From: Legionella longbeachae
Lineage (GTDB): Bacteria > Pseudomonadota > Gammaproteobacteria > Legionellales > Legionellaceae
DNA: 64,000 nt
Reading direction: 5' to 3'
Assembly (NCBI RefSeq): GCF_004283175.1
Contig: NZ_RXNW01000011.1
Span: 1 to 64,000 of the forward strand
Shown here: one piece after another, positions 55,461-64,000 of the stretch
Layout: each line of letters starts with the position of its first letter
How positions within the stretch are numbered: the first letter of the stretch is position 1
Notes under the pieces: model-generated
What the model was told of the DNA's origin: nothing
Databases searched by the model: none
Seen by the model: only the letters and a program-made list of their open reading frames with translations
Program-made: the position numbers and the translations under genes

Positions 55461-57245
55461 TTATATGTGATGTTGTTGTAACCAATATTCCAGCAAGCCC
55501 ACTTGCCACAGCTTGGAAATACCTGAGGGTGTAAAATTTTTTGTGGAATTTGTAAATAGATTTTGAATTGCTTGTGAATTAAAAATCCCTCTTTGTTTTA
55601 TCTTGTCAGGGGAAAGTACGTCACGCATGAGCTCTAAAGTACTTCCTTCTAAATATTTCAATGCTGGAACAGGAAAATATCCTTTAGGGCGCTCTACAAT
55701 TTGTTTCGGTAGTATTTTCTTTCCAAGCTTTTTCAAAATGTATTTACCGCCTTGAGGCAATTTAAATTGAATCGGCATAGAAGTAGCGAGTTCAAGCATT
55801 TTTTCATCCAAAAAAGGTACTCTTGCCTCAAGGCTTGCTGCCATGGTCATATTATCAACCCGGCTTAATGGTCCATTTGCCAATGCAAAGGTGCTTTCAT
55901 ATTTAAGGAGATTATCAATTGGATTTTTCGAGTTATTCTCTTCACACAGTTTAATCAAAAAATCAGAAGCATGAAATGTTGTCTGAAAGTCAAGGGTTAC
56001 GAGCTGCTGATATTCTTTAAAAGAGCGATCAGCTACTTTGTTAAAAATAATTTGTGCTGATTGAGAAGGTAATGTTGGATGTAAATGTATATTTTGAAAC
56101 CAATGATATCCCGCAAAAATCTCGTCTGCTCCTTGGCCTGAAAGGACTACCTTAACATGTTTGGCCACTTCATGAGAAAGAAGATAAAATCCAATATTGT
56201 CATGACTGAGCATAGGCTCTGACATTGCAGAAATACAATTCCCCAAGGAATAAGCTAACTGTTTATTTGAAATAAACAGTTGCTGATGTTGTGTATTAAA
56301 CTTTGAAGCAACTAGGTTTGAGTACAAAAACTCATCTCCCTGTTCCTCCTTGGAGCTATCAAATCCAATAGAGAATGTTTGAATTTTTTGATGTCCAAGT
56401 TTGGATGCCATGGCAACGAGCAAGGAAGAATCCAATCCACCTGAAAGTAAAATACCAACGGGGACATCTGCCGCTAATTGGCGGTGGGTTGCTGATTTTA
56501 ACGCTTCATAGGTTTCTTTTACCCAGTAGTTTTCATCATGATAATGATCAGCTTTTGTATTATCAAAAGTTAATTTCCAATAACGCTTTTCTTCGATTTG
56601 ACCATCAGGATGGACAGTCATTATAGAGCCTGGAGGAAGTTTTTTTACACCGGATAAAATGGTCAATGGATCTGGAACAGCATGAAACGTGAGATAATAA
56701 TGAAGCGCAACTTTATCGATCGAGGTATCAATATCACCAAATTCAATTAGGGCAGGTAGGGTGGAGGCGAATTTGAACCCATGATATGCATCTGAGCTGT
56801 AATACAGAGGTTTAATGCCCAGGCGATCCCGTGCAAGTATTAATTTGCCTGTATGTTGTTCCCAGATTGCAAAAGCAAACATACCACAAAGGCGAAGCAC
56901 GCAATCTTTTCCCCAGGCATGGTACGCTTTAAGAAGCACTTCCGTATCACTATTTGAATCAAAGGAGTATCCCTTCGATTTTAAAACTTCGCGCAGTGCT
57001 ACAAAATTATAGATTGCTCCATTAAATACGAGCGCCAAGCCTAAATCCGAATTAACCATGGGCTGCATACCCCGATTAGAGAGATCAAATATTTTCAGCC
57101 GTCTGTGTCCAAGGGCCATATTTTTTGTAAGATATATTTGACCATCATCAGGCCCTCGGTTGATCTGCTTCAGCAGAGCCTTTTCCAGATTAAAAAGAGG
57201 AATGTTTTTTTTATTGAATTGGAACTCTCCAGCGATACCGCACAT
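55461..57245 (-). CDS. Asparagine-synthetase-type amidotransferase, third gene of a ligase-GNAT-AsnB operon
   Basis: A 594-residue protein with a strong ribosome binding site (AAAGGAGGG), 12 bases after the GNAT gene. It is a class II glutamine amidotransferase: Cys2 (MCGIAGEFQF), RGPDDG, LGHRRLKIFDL, VFNGAIYNF, then the synthetase domain with ATP pyrophosphatase loop SGGLDSSL and FLDEKMLELATSMP. It would convert a carboxylate to an amide using glutamine and ATP. Homologues include AsnB and the AsnO protein of N-acetylglutaminylglutamine amide synthesis (~590 aa), which fits the neighbouring genes better than plain asparagine synthesis. That specificity is inference. Confidence 0.88.
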   Translation of the reverse strand: MCGIAGEFQFNKKNIPLFNLEKALLKQINRGPDDGQIYLTKNMALGHRRLKIFDLSNRGMQPMVNSDLGLALVFNGAIYNFVALREVLKSKGYSFDSNSDTEVLLKAYHAWGKDCVLRLCGMFAFAIWEQHTGKLILARDRLGIKPLYYSSDAYHGFKFASTLPALIEFGDIDTSIDKVALHYYLTFHAVPDPLTILSGVKKLPPGSIMTVHPDGQIEEKRYWKLTFDNTKADHYHDENYWVKETYEALKSATHRQLAADVPVGILLSGGLDSSLLVAMASKLGHQKIQTFSIGFDSSKEEQGDEFLYSNLVASKFNTQHQQLFISNKQLAYSLGNCISAMSEPMLSHDNIGFYLLSHEVAKHVKVVLSGQGADEIFAGYHWFQNIHLHPTLPSQSAQIIFNKVADRSFKEYQQLVTLDFQTTFHASDFLIKLCEENNSKNPIDNLLKYESTFALANGPLSRVDNMTMAASLEARVPFLDEKMLELATSMPIQFKLPQGGKYILKKLGKKILPKQIVERPKGYFPVPALKYLEGSTLELMRDVLSPDKIKQRGIFNSQAIQNLFTNSTKNFTPSGISKLWQVGLLEYWLQQHHI

Positions 57246-57257
57246 AAACCCTCCTTT

Positions 57258-57950
57258 TTATAATTTTGCAGTTAATGTATTAGAGTTATCCAGCAAGCTA
57301 ACATCCGTTTTCAACGGTTTAAAAAATAACAGGCGTGGTTGGTCACCAAACTTGGTAAATTCTTCTGGTTCCATCTGTTTGAGTGTCTTTTGTAAAATTC
57401 TTTTCGAACCTTCATTTGAAGGATGGACAGTAGCAGCAATTTCTTTAATGTTTTTTTCTAAAGTTTCATCGGCGCTTTCAGAGATAATGTGTTTGATAAA
57501 CTTTTTTCCTAAAATTGCAATCTCAGTCCCATAACCTTTCCCCCAAAATGCTTGATCGATAATATAAGCAATTTCAGCAACATTTTGATGACCTATCCCT
57601 ATAGCGGCAAAATCGTTTAATGAATGTTTTATATGGAGATAGCCGATAAATTCTTGAGTACCAGAATGGTAAATTGAAAACACAGAAAATTTATTACCCG
57701 AATTCCAACATTTGGTTTCATCTTGTATAAATTCTTTTACAGTAGATGGTTGCCAAATTTTTCCTTCACCAAACATGTTTATATTCTCAGGTTTTTTTAA
57801 AAGTTGAGTATATTTATCGATTAAAAAATGTTCGTCATCCTGGTTGAGGGAACGGGCCTCCAATCTGTTTGAGAAAATTGTATATTGATTTAACCTGCTT
57901 TCAATGACTATAGATCCCAACTTTTTTGAGGTATAGCTTATTTGTTTCAT
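57258..57950 (-). CDS. GNAT acetyltransferase, second gene of the ligase-GNAT-AsnB operon
   Basis: A 230-residue protein from ATG 57950 (GAGGA upstream; the in-frame start at 57995 would overlap the ligase gene). Core GNAT features are the strand pair FSVFSIYHSGTQEFIGYLHI, AEIAYIIDQAFWGKGYGTE with the acetyl-CoA loop (Q/R-x-x-G-x-G/A-like WGKGYG), and ATVHPSNEGSKRILQKT. It likely acetylates the amino group of the product made by the adjacent ligase. Confidence 0.82.
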   Translation of the reverse strand: MKQISYTSKKLGSIVIESRLNQYTIFSNRLEARSLNQDDEHFLIDKYTQLLKKPENINMFGEGKIWQPSTVKEFIQDETKCWNSGNKFSVFSIYHSGTQEFIGYLHIKHSLNDFAAIGIGHQNVAEIAYIIDQAFWGKGYGTEIAILGKKFIKHIISESADETLEKNIKEIAATVHPSNEGSKRILQKTLKQMEPEEFTKFGDQPRLLFFKPLKTDVSLLDNSNTLTAKL

Positions 57951-57985
57951 CGATGTGTTCCTCGGCTGTTTATTAGTAAGGGCTT

Positions 57986-59206
57986 TTAGGGGCATGCAAT
58001 AATTGATTCGTGTTTGTATAGAGGTTTTTGCAGTAAGAATTCGCTGATGTTGTGCTTCACAATCTCTTTAATACATCGATTATGAGAAAATACATGCCGT
58101 TGGCGTTCGGAACTGGTACCCGTATCCATGATAACACTAAGGTTAGAGAAATATGTTTGATAGCCTAATTTCTTGATGTATGGGCTTAATTTTTCAATCC
58201 ATTCATAGATATCCTCACGCATTAACTTGGTTTTTCCCTCCGTATTCATTAATAATTCAGCATCTAGGCCATAACGAATGGCTCTCCATTTGTTTTCACG
58301 AGAAAGCCAATAAGGGGGATAGGCTACTGATTCAAGCCAACTTCCATTATCAGCAAACCAATGGGCAAGAGCATGAACCAAGGCAACTAAAGCCAACGTT
58401 TCTGATAGGGTTGCAGCGCCATCACAAACACGTATTTCTAGTGTTCCAAAGCCAGGGCTTGGTCTTAAATCCCACCATAAATCTTTAAGGGAGTTAATTG
58501 AGCCGCATAACTTTAATGTTTTATACAGATTTTCAAAGTCTTGCCATGTTTTGACTTGATAAGGCTGCCCTGCGGTGGGTAGGGCCTCATAAGTGGTTGG
58601 TCTATAAGAGGCAAGCCCTGTATCTATTCCCTGCCAAAAGGGTGAGCTTGAAGAAAGTGCTAATAAATGAGGTAAAAAGTACATGAAAAAATTGTTAAAA
58701 CGAATACAGTCTTCGCCGCTAGACATGCCTAGGTGGATATGTAATCCATAGACACTCATGCGTCGTGTAAGCCATTGATTCCTATCGATGAGTTCTTGAT
58801 AACGTGCTGTTGGCGAAACAATCCAATCCGAGTATTTAGAAAATGGGTGAGAGCCTGTTGTGGCAAATAAAACTCCTAACCCTTTTGTTGCATGTTGCAA
58901 TGAAGCAAGTGTTTTATGGAGATCTTCTTCTACTTCCTGAACAGTACTGCATTTATCTGTATTTACTTCTATAGTACTCAAATAAAACTCAGGTTTAATT
59001 TTTTCAAGGTGTGCTGTCGCATTCAGCACTTCGGTGGCTCTTGAGCATAGATTGTAATCTTCAGGATTGATGAGTTGGAGTTCGATTTCTACTCCTAACG
59101 TTAAAACTCCATTACTTTTAAAATAAATTTCTCCATGCTCAGAGGGGCATGCCAATTGTGAAATATTCTTAGTTAAATTTAAAAGGTTATTACGTTGATT
59201 ATCCAT
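57986..59206 (-). CDS. YbdK/GCS2-type carboxylate-amine ligase, first gene of the operon
   Basis: A 406-residue protein of the glutamate-cysteine ligase 2 family (YbdK type). It shows LTLGVEIELQLINPEDYNL near the N-terminus, STIEVNTDKCSTV, VYGLHIHLGMSSGED, WWDLRPSPGFGTLEIRVCDG and SENKWRAIRYGLD-like segments (SRENKWRAIRYGL). These enzymes form an amide bond between a glutamate-type carboxylate and an amine with ATP. It starts the operon, with GGAGG upstream. Substrates unknown. Confidence 0.88.
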   Translation of the reverse strand: MDNQRNNLLNLTKNISQLACPSEHGEIYFKSNGVLTLGVEIELQLINPEDYNLCSRATEVLNATAHLEKIKPEFYLSTIEVNTDKCSTVQEVEEDLHKTLASLQHATKGLGVLFATTGSHPFSKYSDWIVSPTARYQELIDRNQWLTRRMSVYGLHIHLGMSSGEDCIRFNNFFMYFLPHLLALSSSSPFWQGIDTGLASYRPTTYEALPTAGQPYQVKTWQDFENLYKTLKLCGSINSLKDLWWDLRPSPGFGTLEIRVCDGAATLSETLALVALVHALAHWFADNGSWLESVAYPPYWLSRENKWRAIRYGLDAELLMNTEGKTKLMREDIYEWIEKLSPYIKKLGYQTYFSNLSVIMDTGTSSERQRHVFSHNRCIKEIVKHNISEFLLQKPLYKHESIIACP

Positions 59207-59380
59207 TTGATAATCCTCCTGTGTTAATCATTTCGGAGGGTGCTAGTAATTGATGTATTGAAAGTTATTCTCAATACTGTTTTGAGGATATTGCAACACC
59301 TACATTGACTCGTTTGTTTCTATAAATAACACCCCATATAATTTCCATTCAAATTATTCGTATAGAAATTATTTTTTATG

Positions 59381-59413
59381 GTAACGGTTAAATTGCTTCT
59401 TTTCAACCGTTAC
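59381..59413. other. Inverted repeat in the operon's upstream region
   Basis: GTAACGGTT at 59381-59389 pairs with AACCGTTAC at 59405-59413 (loop 15). The interval 59207-59544 otherwise has no gene; it holds the promoter of the ligase-GNAT-AsnB operon and the end of the next upstream gene. The repeat could be a regulator site or terminator. Confidence 0.45.
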
Positions 59414-59544
59414 GTTTGTAAAATCGTAATCATGAAGTGAGAGTCGGGATAATTTAGTCGAAAAAACAGTAAGGATACGGCGATGAGGGGCAATTTCAGG
59501 TGCCGCAAAACATTTAAAATTTGTTGGGATACTCGTATCCAAAA

Positions 59545-60372
59545 TTATGCAGGAGTTAACAATCCCTGTTCTTTTAGATTATTTATTGCCCAATTATTTA
59601 GAAATAATAGCGCTTTTTGAGGGCTTTCCAAACCAAGAGAGTTGCTCCTTTTTAAACCCTCTCCCAAGCTTGCATTGTGAATAGAGAATATACTTTGGTT
59701 TAAATAATTTTCGGCTTTGACACAGGCATTAACTGATGCGCTGATTGCCGATTTTGCGCGACTAAAGTTCCCAGCTTGTTGCGCCCATGCAGCATAACGA
59801 AAAAAAGCTTCAGCGAGCATCATGTAAGCATAACTTCCATATTGGTTTAAGTTTGTCTTACAACGATTAATTACTTCAATTAGAATTTTTCCATATTCAT
59901 CGTGAGAAAGCATGGTATCTAATTTTTGATATAAAAATTGGATGTAACGCTGGTTTGCGTGAATTGATTCAAACTTGATTGCTTGATTTAACCAGTAAAG
60001 TTCCTGCCTGGAAAACGCTTTTTCTTTTGCTTCCAATGCTTGTTGTGAAAGATGAAAATAATAGGCAGCTCGCACTAGCGTGAAATGATTGACGATTTCC
60101 TCATCATGAGCAAAAAAAGCTATAGCACGAGGTTTATTTTTAGTAATAATTAACCCCATAGCAGAGTAAAGTTCTTTCCAAAGAGCCCTGTACTCATCTT
60201 TCTCACAAAGAGTGGCAAAATGAAAAGAGAAATTAGCGATTTTGACAATAAAAGAGAGTGAATTAACCGTAATTTGAGAGAAAAACTCTTGTTCATTAAA
60301 ATTGTTGCTGTTTAGAGAAGAAATAAATATTTGGTCAGCAAGATTTGGCTGAGGTTGCAGATCAGGTAGCAT
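59545..60372 (-). CDS. Hypothetical helical-repeat-like protein
   Basis: A 275-residue protein from ATG 60372 (GAGATA upstream; 60393 also possible). It is alpha-helical throughout, with TPR/SEL-like packing of aromatic and Ala residues (AYYFHLSQQALEAKEKAF, YAYMMLAEAFFRYAAWAQQA). No signal or membrane segment. No family recognised. Neighbouring patatin gene suggests an effector cluster. Confidence 0.6.
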   Translation of the reverse strand: MLPDLQPQPNLADQIFISSLNSNNFNEQEFFSQITVNSLSFIVKIANFSFHFATLCEKDEYRALWKELYSAMGLIITKNKPRAIAFFAHDEEIVNHFTLVRAAYYFHLSQQALEAKEKAFSRQELYWLNQAIKFESIHANQRYIQFLYQKLDTMLSHDEYGKILIEVINRCKTNLNQYGSYAYMMLAEAFFRYAAWAQQAGNFSRAKSAISASVNACVKAENYLNQSIFSIHNASLGEGLKRSNSLGLESPQKALLFLNNWAINNLKEQGLLTPA

Positions 60373-60641
60373 TATCTCAACGGAACATCGCAATGTTTAG
60401 GCTCTCAAAGAGTGGGTTAAATGTACACCTTGATTTATCAATATATTACATTGTACTTAATATTTAAAGAGGGGATTGGGATAAAAATGGTATCGATTAT
60501 AATTGACGAGATATCTAAGTGATTAAAATTTAATTGATTCTCCAAATAGCTTATCGCATGATTAAAAATATTATAAATATAATGGGTTATTTGAACCCTT
60601 TATATTTTAATAAACCAAACTGGAAATATATAATAAAACGA

Positions 60642-60668
60642 CGCTACTGCAATTTTTTTGCAATAGCG
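60642..60668 (-). terminator. Intrinsic terminator of the patatin gene
   Basis: On the minus strand CGCTATTGCAA-AAAAA-TTGCAGTAGCG is followed by TCGTTTTATTATATATTT. The hairpin has one mismatch and a T-rich tail, about 60 bases after the stop at 60727. Confidence 0.7.
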
Positions 60669-60726
60669 TTCTAAAGTTCAAGAAGCTTTTCAGCCATAAA
60701 GCACAATGACGTACAGACGTACGTAC

Positions 60727-62685
60727 TTAGAATTTGTTAGACATGGTAGAGTGGATAGACCTTTCTTTTTGTATCTCTACAAGAACATTTCTATAATTGC
60801 TTGTGGAGGAGCTGCATTTGGGGTTTAAAAATTTTTCAGCTGTTTCAAGATCATTCAAAAGACCATTAAGAAAATCTTTATTATGATGGCTTAAGTTTTT
60901 AATATTTTCACGCATATCTCTTATCGAAAAACGGCAAGGTTTGTTAGTTTTAAGTTCAGAAAAATTATCAATAAGTCTCGATGCAAATAGTTTATCTGTT
61001 TCAGTAGTACGATGGAAAGCCCCCACATTTCGATTAATGACTTCCTTTTCTAACAATGCAATATGCCCATCAATTCTTTTACAAAGTAATGAATAATTTA
61101 AGCATAAAGCTTCGTTATTCTGGATTGCAACTTTATTATGTACCCCATTATTGGCCAAGTGCATGTATTGACCTAAAGTATCAGTATTTAATCGCTCTTG
61201 AATCAAGTGCATATAGCGAGGATTCCTGTTTAAAATCACAGACATTTTATCTGTTAATTCGAGCACTTTATCTTGAGGACTAACGCCAGTAATCTCTGAG
61301 TTAAAGATACAAGCTTTGATTAATGATTCTATTGTCCTAATTTCCCTTGCCATTTCAAGTTTGGCTTTCGTTGCATCTTGTTGTCTCTCTGGAATATCTG
61401 GATCTAAAACAATCTGGTCAGAATGATCAATTATATACGACAAGTGCTCATCCATAAGCATTAAACCCATTTCCAAGGCATCATTAAAAGTATAGTGCAG
61501 TAATTCAGTATCATTATTTTCGATAAACGTAGAAGGCTCTCCAGCTTTTTCATTGGGAATTTCATGGGCCAGGTGATGATCAACAAGGTATGCCCCCGTA
61601 GTCTTCCTCGCCTCATTAATTACTTTTTCTTTCACTGGTTCATCTACATCTAAAGTATAAGTAGTAATTTCATGAGATGATAATGGAATGACCCGAGAGG
61701 ATAACTTTCGAGCGGTTTTAGCGTCTTCACCAGCGGAAGCAATAAAATTGCCTCCAAAAGGGGCTTTTGAGATTGGCAAATTCATTACCGATTTAAGTCC
61801 CTTTTTGAGTATTGACTCCTGTGTAGATTGTGAACCTAATAATACTTCTTGATTTTGGATATGTGTTTTTTCATCCCCAAGGATAAAACATAAATTACTA
61901 ACACTCTGTTGTTCCTCATTATAACGAATGCGCTTACTACGTTTTTCCAACTGTTGGACTGGCATGTTATTTAAGATTCCACCATCAGCAATTTTATCGC
62001 CATTCTCATTGATAAATGGTTTAAACATTACAGGATGAGCACCAGAAACCTGGGCTGCTTGGGCTATAGACATATCTGGAGTATTTTCAAACGAATATTC
62101 CTCCAACTCACCTTTTGTTTTATTGGTAGCAACTATATACAGATCCTTTATAAGATAGCGTTGATCCTCAGGCAAGATACTTTTAATCGTGCGTAAATCA
62201 TTAAACGTAAATGGTGTGTTATTGGCAAGCTTTAGGGTTAAAACACGAAACCCTTCTGATTCTTTATTTGTTACTTTTAATAATAAACTCTCCATTTGCT
62301 GGTTAACCATGTTATTCATAAATTCCCGAAGCTTTTCTCCAGAGTCACGACCTTTCCTAACATAATTCACAGCAGCACCTACGGTAGGACTTAAATCGAC
62401 ATCAATTAATTTTTTTATATCAGTGTTCTTAAGCATTTCTTCTATTTGATTGCCACTCATCCCAATTGCAACCATCATTGCAGTCATCGCTCCTGCAGAA
62501 GCTCCTGAAACACGCTTTACACCTTTTAATATATTAGTTTCTTCTAATGTTTGGATAGCGCCAGCATAAACAATACCTTTAGGGCCACCGCCACTAAATG
62601 TAACGCCTTCTATTGGGGGGGCGGGAAATGTCAATTGATAGCGTTGTTGTCCACCAATTTGTGATACTTCAATCTTGGCTTTCAT
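60727..62685 (-). CDS. Large patatin-like phospholipase, effector-like
   Basis: A 652-residue protein with no signal peptide (AGGAGAATATT upstream). The patatin domain occupies about residues 25-290: oxyanion loop SGGGPKG (31-37), nucleophile elbow GASAG with Ser63, and the Asp of IADGGILNN near 230. The catalytic Ser-Asp dyad is complete. The C-terminal ~350 residues are helical and unassigned. Layout matches the Legionella VpdA/VpdB/VpdC class, which hydrolyse host phospholipids after Dot/Icm translocation; I cannot say which member. A terminator lies at 60642. Confidence 0.87.
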   Translation of the reverse strand: MKAKIEVSQIGGQQRYQLTFPAPPIEGVTFSGGGPKGIVYAGAIQTLEETNILKGVKRVSGASAGAMTAMMVAIGMSGNQIEEMLKNTDIKKLIDVDLSPTVGAAVNYVRKGRDSGEKLREFMNNMVNQQMESLLLKVTNKESEGFRVLTLKLANNTPFTFNDLRTIKSILPEDQRYLIKDLYIVATNKTKGELEEYSFENTPDMSIAQAAQVSGAHPVMFKPFINENGDKIADGGILNNMPVQQLEKRSKRIRYNEEQQSVSNLCFILGDEKTHIQNQEVLLGSQSTQESILKKGLKSVMNLPISKAPFGGNFIASAGEDAKTARKLSSRVIPLSSHEITTYTLDVDEPVKEKVINEARKTTGAYLVDHHLAHEIPNEKAGEPSTFIENNDTELLHYTFNDALEMGLMLMDEHLSYIIDHSDQIVLDPDIPERQQDATKAKLEMAREIRTIESLIKACIFNSEITGVSPQDKVLELTDKMSVILNRNPRYMHLIQERLNTDTLGQYMHLANNGVHNKVAIQNNEALCLNYSLLCKRIDGHIALLEKEVINRNVGAFHRTTETDKLFASRLIDNFSELKTNKPCRFSIRDMRENIKNLSHHNKDFLNGLLNDLETAEKFLNPKCSSSTSNYRNVLVEIQKERSIHSTMSNKF

Positions 62686-62929
62686 AATATTCTCCTATCC
62701 AAATAGGTATTATTACCTCTATATAATCCATTCTACGTAGAGCATATTAAAGAAATGTGACATGGATATAAGAATAGGAATTGGGGTATTCTATTAAGGA
62801 ATATTGTTGATTCATTTCGATGAAAATAATCAATTTGGTTGGCGCAAACTGACTCAAAACAAGCGGCATAAAAGCCGCTTTTCAATATTTTATTTACATA
62901 AGGAAGTTTGTATGAAATGCGAAAAAGAT

Positions 62930-63529
62930 TTAACAATAGGAAAATGATTTTTTATGATCATACAAGAAAGGCTCCATGACTATGTCAGTTATTCTGAGCA
63001 TGTCCTTCTCCATAATATCTCGTGCATTACGATTAATTACAAACTTAGCTAATTCTTGTGACTCTGCATCATCAATGAATGGTTTTTCATAGTGAGCAAT
63101 TGACGTTATAAGAGTGGTAAAGGATTCAGAGGGTTTATAAGCCTTGGCATCTGGTAAGCCTTTCTTCAGTTGGTTTTGATAATACCCTATAATAACCTGC
63201 AGATGCTCTTTTAATCTTACGACATCTCCAAACAAACATTGATAAGGTTCCTCATTCTTCACCGCAGCAGTTAATCGAGCTAAAATATCATTTACCTCGG
63301 TGATAAATGCCTGGTTATCAAGAGGCCCCTTACCATAGTGGTGAGATTTTAAAACACTGTTATCTTTATCTACCAATTGATTAAAGTTATAAACTATGGA
63401 CGAAATATTACTAAGCGCATATGTCTCTCTTAATATGTTATAAGCCTCCAGGCTTGGCAATGGTAATTTTTGAGATTTTGCATCTAAGTTAAAAAACGAA
63501 TCTTTGGTGAAATTGGAATAATATTTCAT
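62930..63529 (-). CDS. Small effector-like hypothetical protein
   Basis: A 199-residue soluble protein. It is mostly helical, with no membrane segment, signal peptide or recognisable motif. Upstream (63583-63602) AATGTTAAAGGAAGCTTAAT contains two TTAA boxes 11 bases apart on the minus strand, a weak PmrA-like match. Its stop is 244 bases from the patatin gene. Confidence 0.55.
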   Translation of the reverse strand: MKYYSNFTKDSFFNLDAKSQKLPLPSLEAYNILRETYALSNISSIVYNFNQLVDKDNSVLKSHHYGKGPLDNQAFITEVNDILARLTAAVKNEEPYQCLFGDVVRLKEHLQVIIGYYQNQLKKGLPDAKAYKPSESFTTLITSIAHYEKPFIDDAESQELAKFVINRNARDIMEKDMLRITDIVMEPFLYDHKKSFSYC

Positions 63530-63960
63530 TATTTCCCCTGCTTATTAATAAACCAACAAAATGGGCAAAATGATATCACATTAATGTTAAAGGAAGCTTA
63601 ATAATATTAGTTTTTGTGCAAAAAAAACCATTTTGGGTTGTTTACGTCTGAAAAGGGAAGGGGTATTTTCCAATGCTCGATGAAGACAAGAGCACGGAAG
63701 CGTCCTGTCATTGACTTAATGAGTTTTCCATTGTCGCGCAAAGGCATCAACTTAAGCAACAATAGGCTATTGCTTTTGTGCATGGTGACGAGACTCGAAA
63801 CATTTTCAAAAGCTCACCTTCTGCGAAATTAGCGGGCTATTGAACGCTTAACTCGGTATTACAAAATGACATACCTCTTTTCAATTATGTCTTTGAGAAA
63901 TCAGATGGATTTAATTTTCATTTCTTATACTCGAATAACCAAGAGATGTAGGAGTTGAAA
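63530..63960. other. Interval without a convincing gene
   Basis: Short plus frames (for example 63614-63832) lack ribosome binding sites and known domains. A promoter for the gene starting at 63961 is likely in the last 100 bases. Confidence 0.4.
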
Positions 63961-64000
63961 ATGCCAGAAGAGAATATAAACAGTCCGCGTACACCCGAAG
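63961..64000 (+). CDS. Start of a gene truncated by the window end
   Basis: ATG 63961 with GTAGGAG upstream begins MPEENINSPRTPE and runs off the window. Too short to identify. Confidence 0.55.
   Translation, partial: MPEENINSPRTPE

Noticed and set aside
55461-57245. Plain asparagine synthetase as the sole explanation
   Set aside because: Possible biochemically, but tight linkage to a ligase and an acetyltransferase favours a dedicated pathway; kept as the alternative.

Overview
The window looks like a chromosomal stretch of a Legionella species (Gammaproteobacteria). The DNA is AT-rich, with densely packed short operons and many IS remnants. It carries long proteins with no obvious bacterial housekeeping counterpart but Dot/Icm-effector-like features: a DXD glycosyltransferase, patatin phospholipases, a SidE-phosphodiesterase-like protein and a papain-like cysteine-protease candidate. 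Core genes (dbpA, cca, lrgA/lrgB, transporters) sit between accessory blocks. The genus call is inference from gene content; no rRNA or complete tRNA is present.

Layout. 1-3598: right end of an integrative element with two tandem small HTH-like genes, an excisionase-like gene overlapping a tyrosine integrase, a hypothetical gene and a HigB/HigA-type toxin-antitoxin pair, ending at a 31-bp copy of a tmRNA (ssrA) 3' end that I read as the attachment site. 3600-7552: a scrap-yard of SRAP (yedK), umuD and umuC remnants, IS6 and IS5 fragments and one intact secreted-protein gene. 7736-14162: FG-GAP repeat protein, DUF6796-like membrane protein, IS3 remnant, AhpD-like protein, acetate kinase remnant, patatin lipoprotein, small lipoprotein. 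14225-16793: degenerate IS6 element, an effector-like protein with a repeat tail, and a MITE-like element. 17179-22174: PAS-GGDEF-EAL protein, small lipoprotein and two small Cys-rich secreted proteins, one with a WAP-like pattern. 22398-30082: ordinary chromosome (MFS, Ca/Na exchanger family, DUF4156 lipoprotein, dbpA, CDF transporter, lrgAB with a divergent LysR gene).

30209-35068: three large effector-like genes including a TcdA/SetA-like glycosyltransferase. 35429-42619: bicupin, SLC13-type permease, rnhB pseudogene, secreted lytic-transglycosylase-like protein, and a compact operon of PPC-domain, PhyH-type dioxygenase and methyltransferase genes. 43110-48507: SidE-PDE-like protein with an exported Hsp20-like protein, an IS982 remnant, and two divergent effector-like genes. 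48828-55365: cca, Tat-exported hemerythrin-like protein, SLC13/ArsB-type permease, a secreted six-repeat propeller-like protein, a secreted GH17 glucanase and an ArsC/YffB-like protein.

55461-59206: a tightly packed three-gene minus-strand operon encoding a YbdK-type carboxylate-amine ligase, a GNAT acetyltransferase and an AsnB-type amidotransferase. Its enzyme logic (join, N-acetylate, amidate) parallels N-acetylglutaminylglutamine amide synthesis but with a different ligase class. I consider it the best candidate for an undescribed pathway here. 59545-63529: a helical-repeat-like protein, a large patatin-like phospholipase and a small hypothetical protein, all effector-like. A further gene starts at 63961 and runs off the window.
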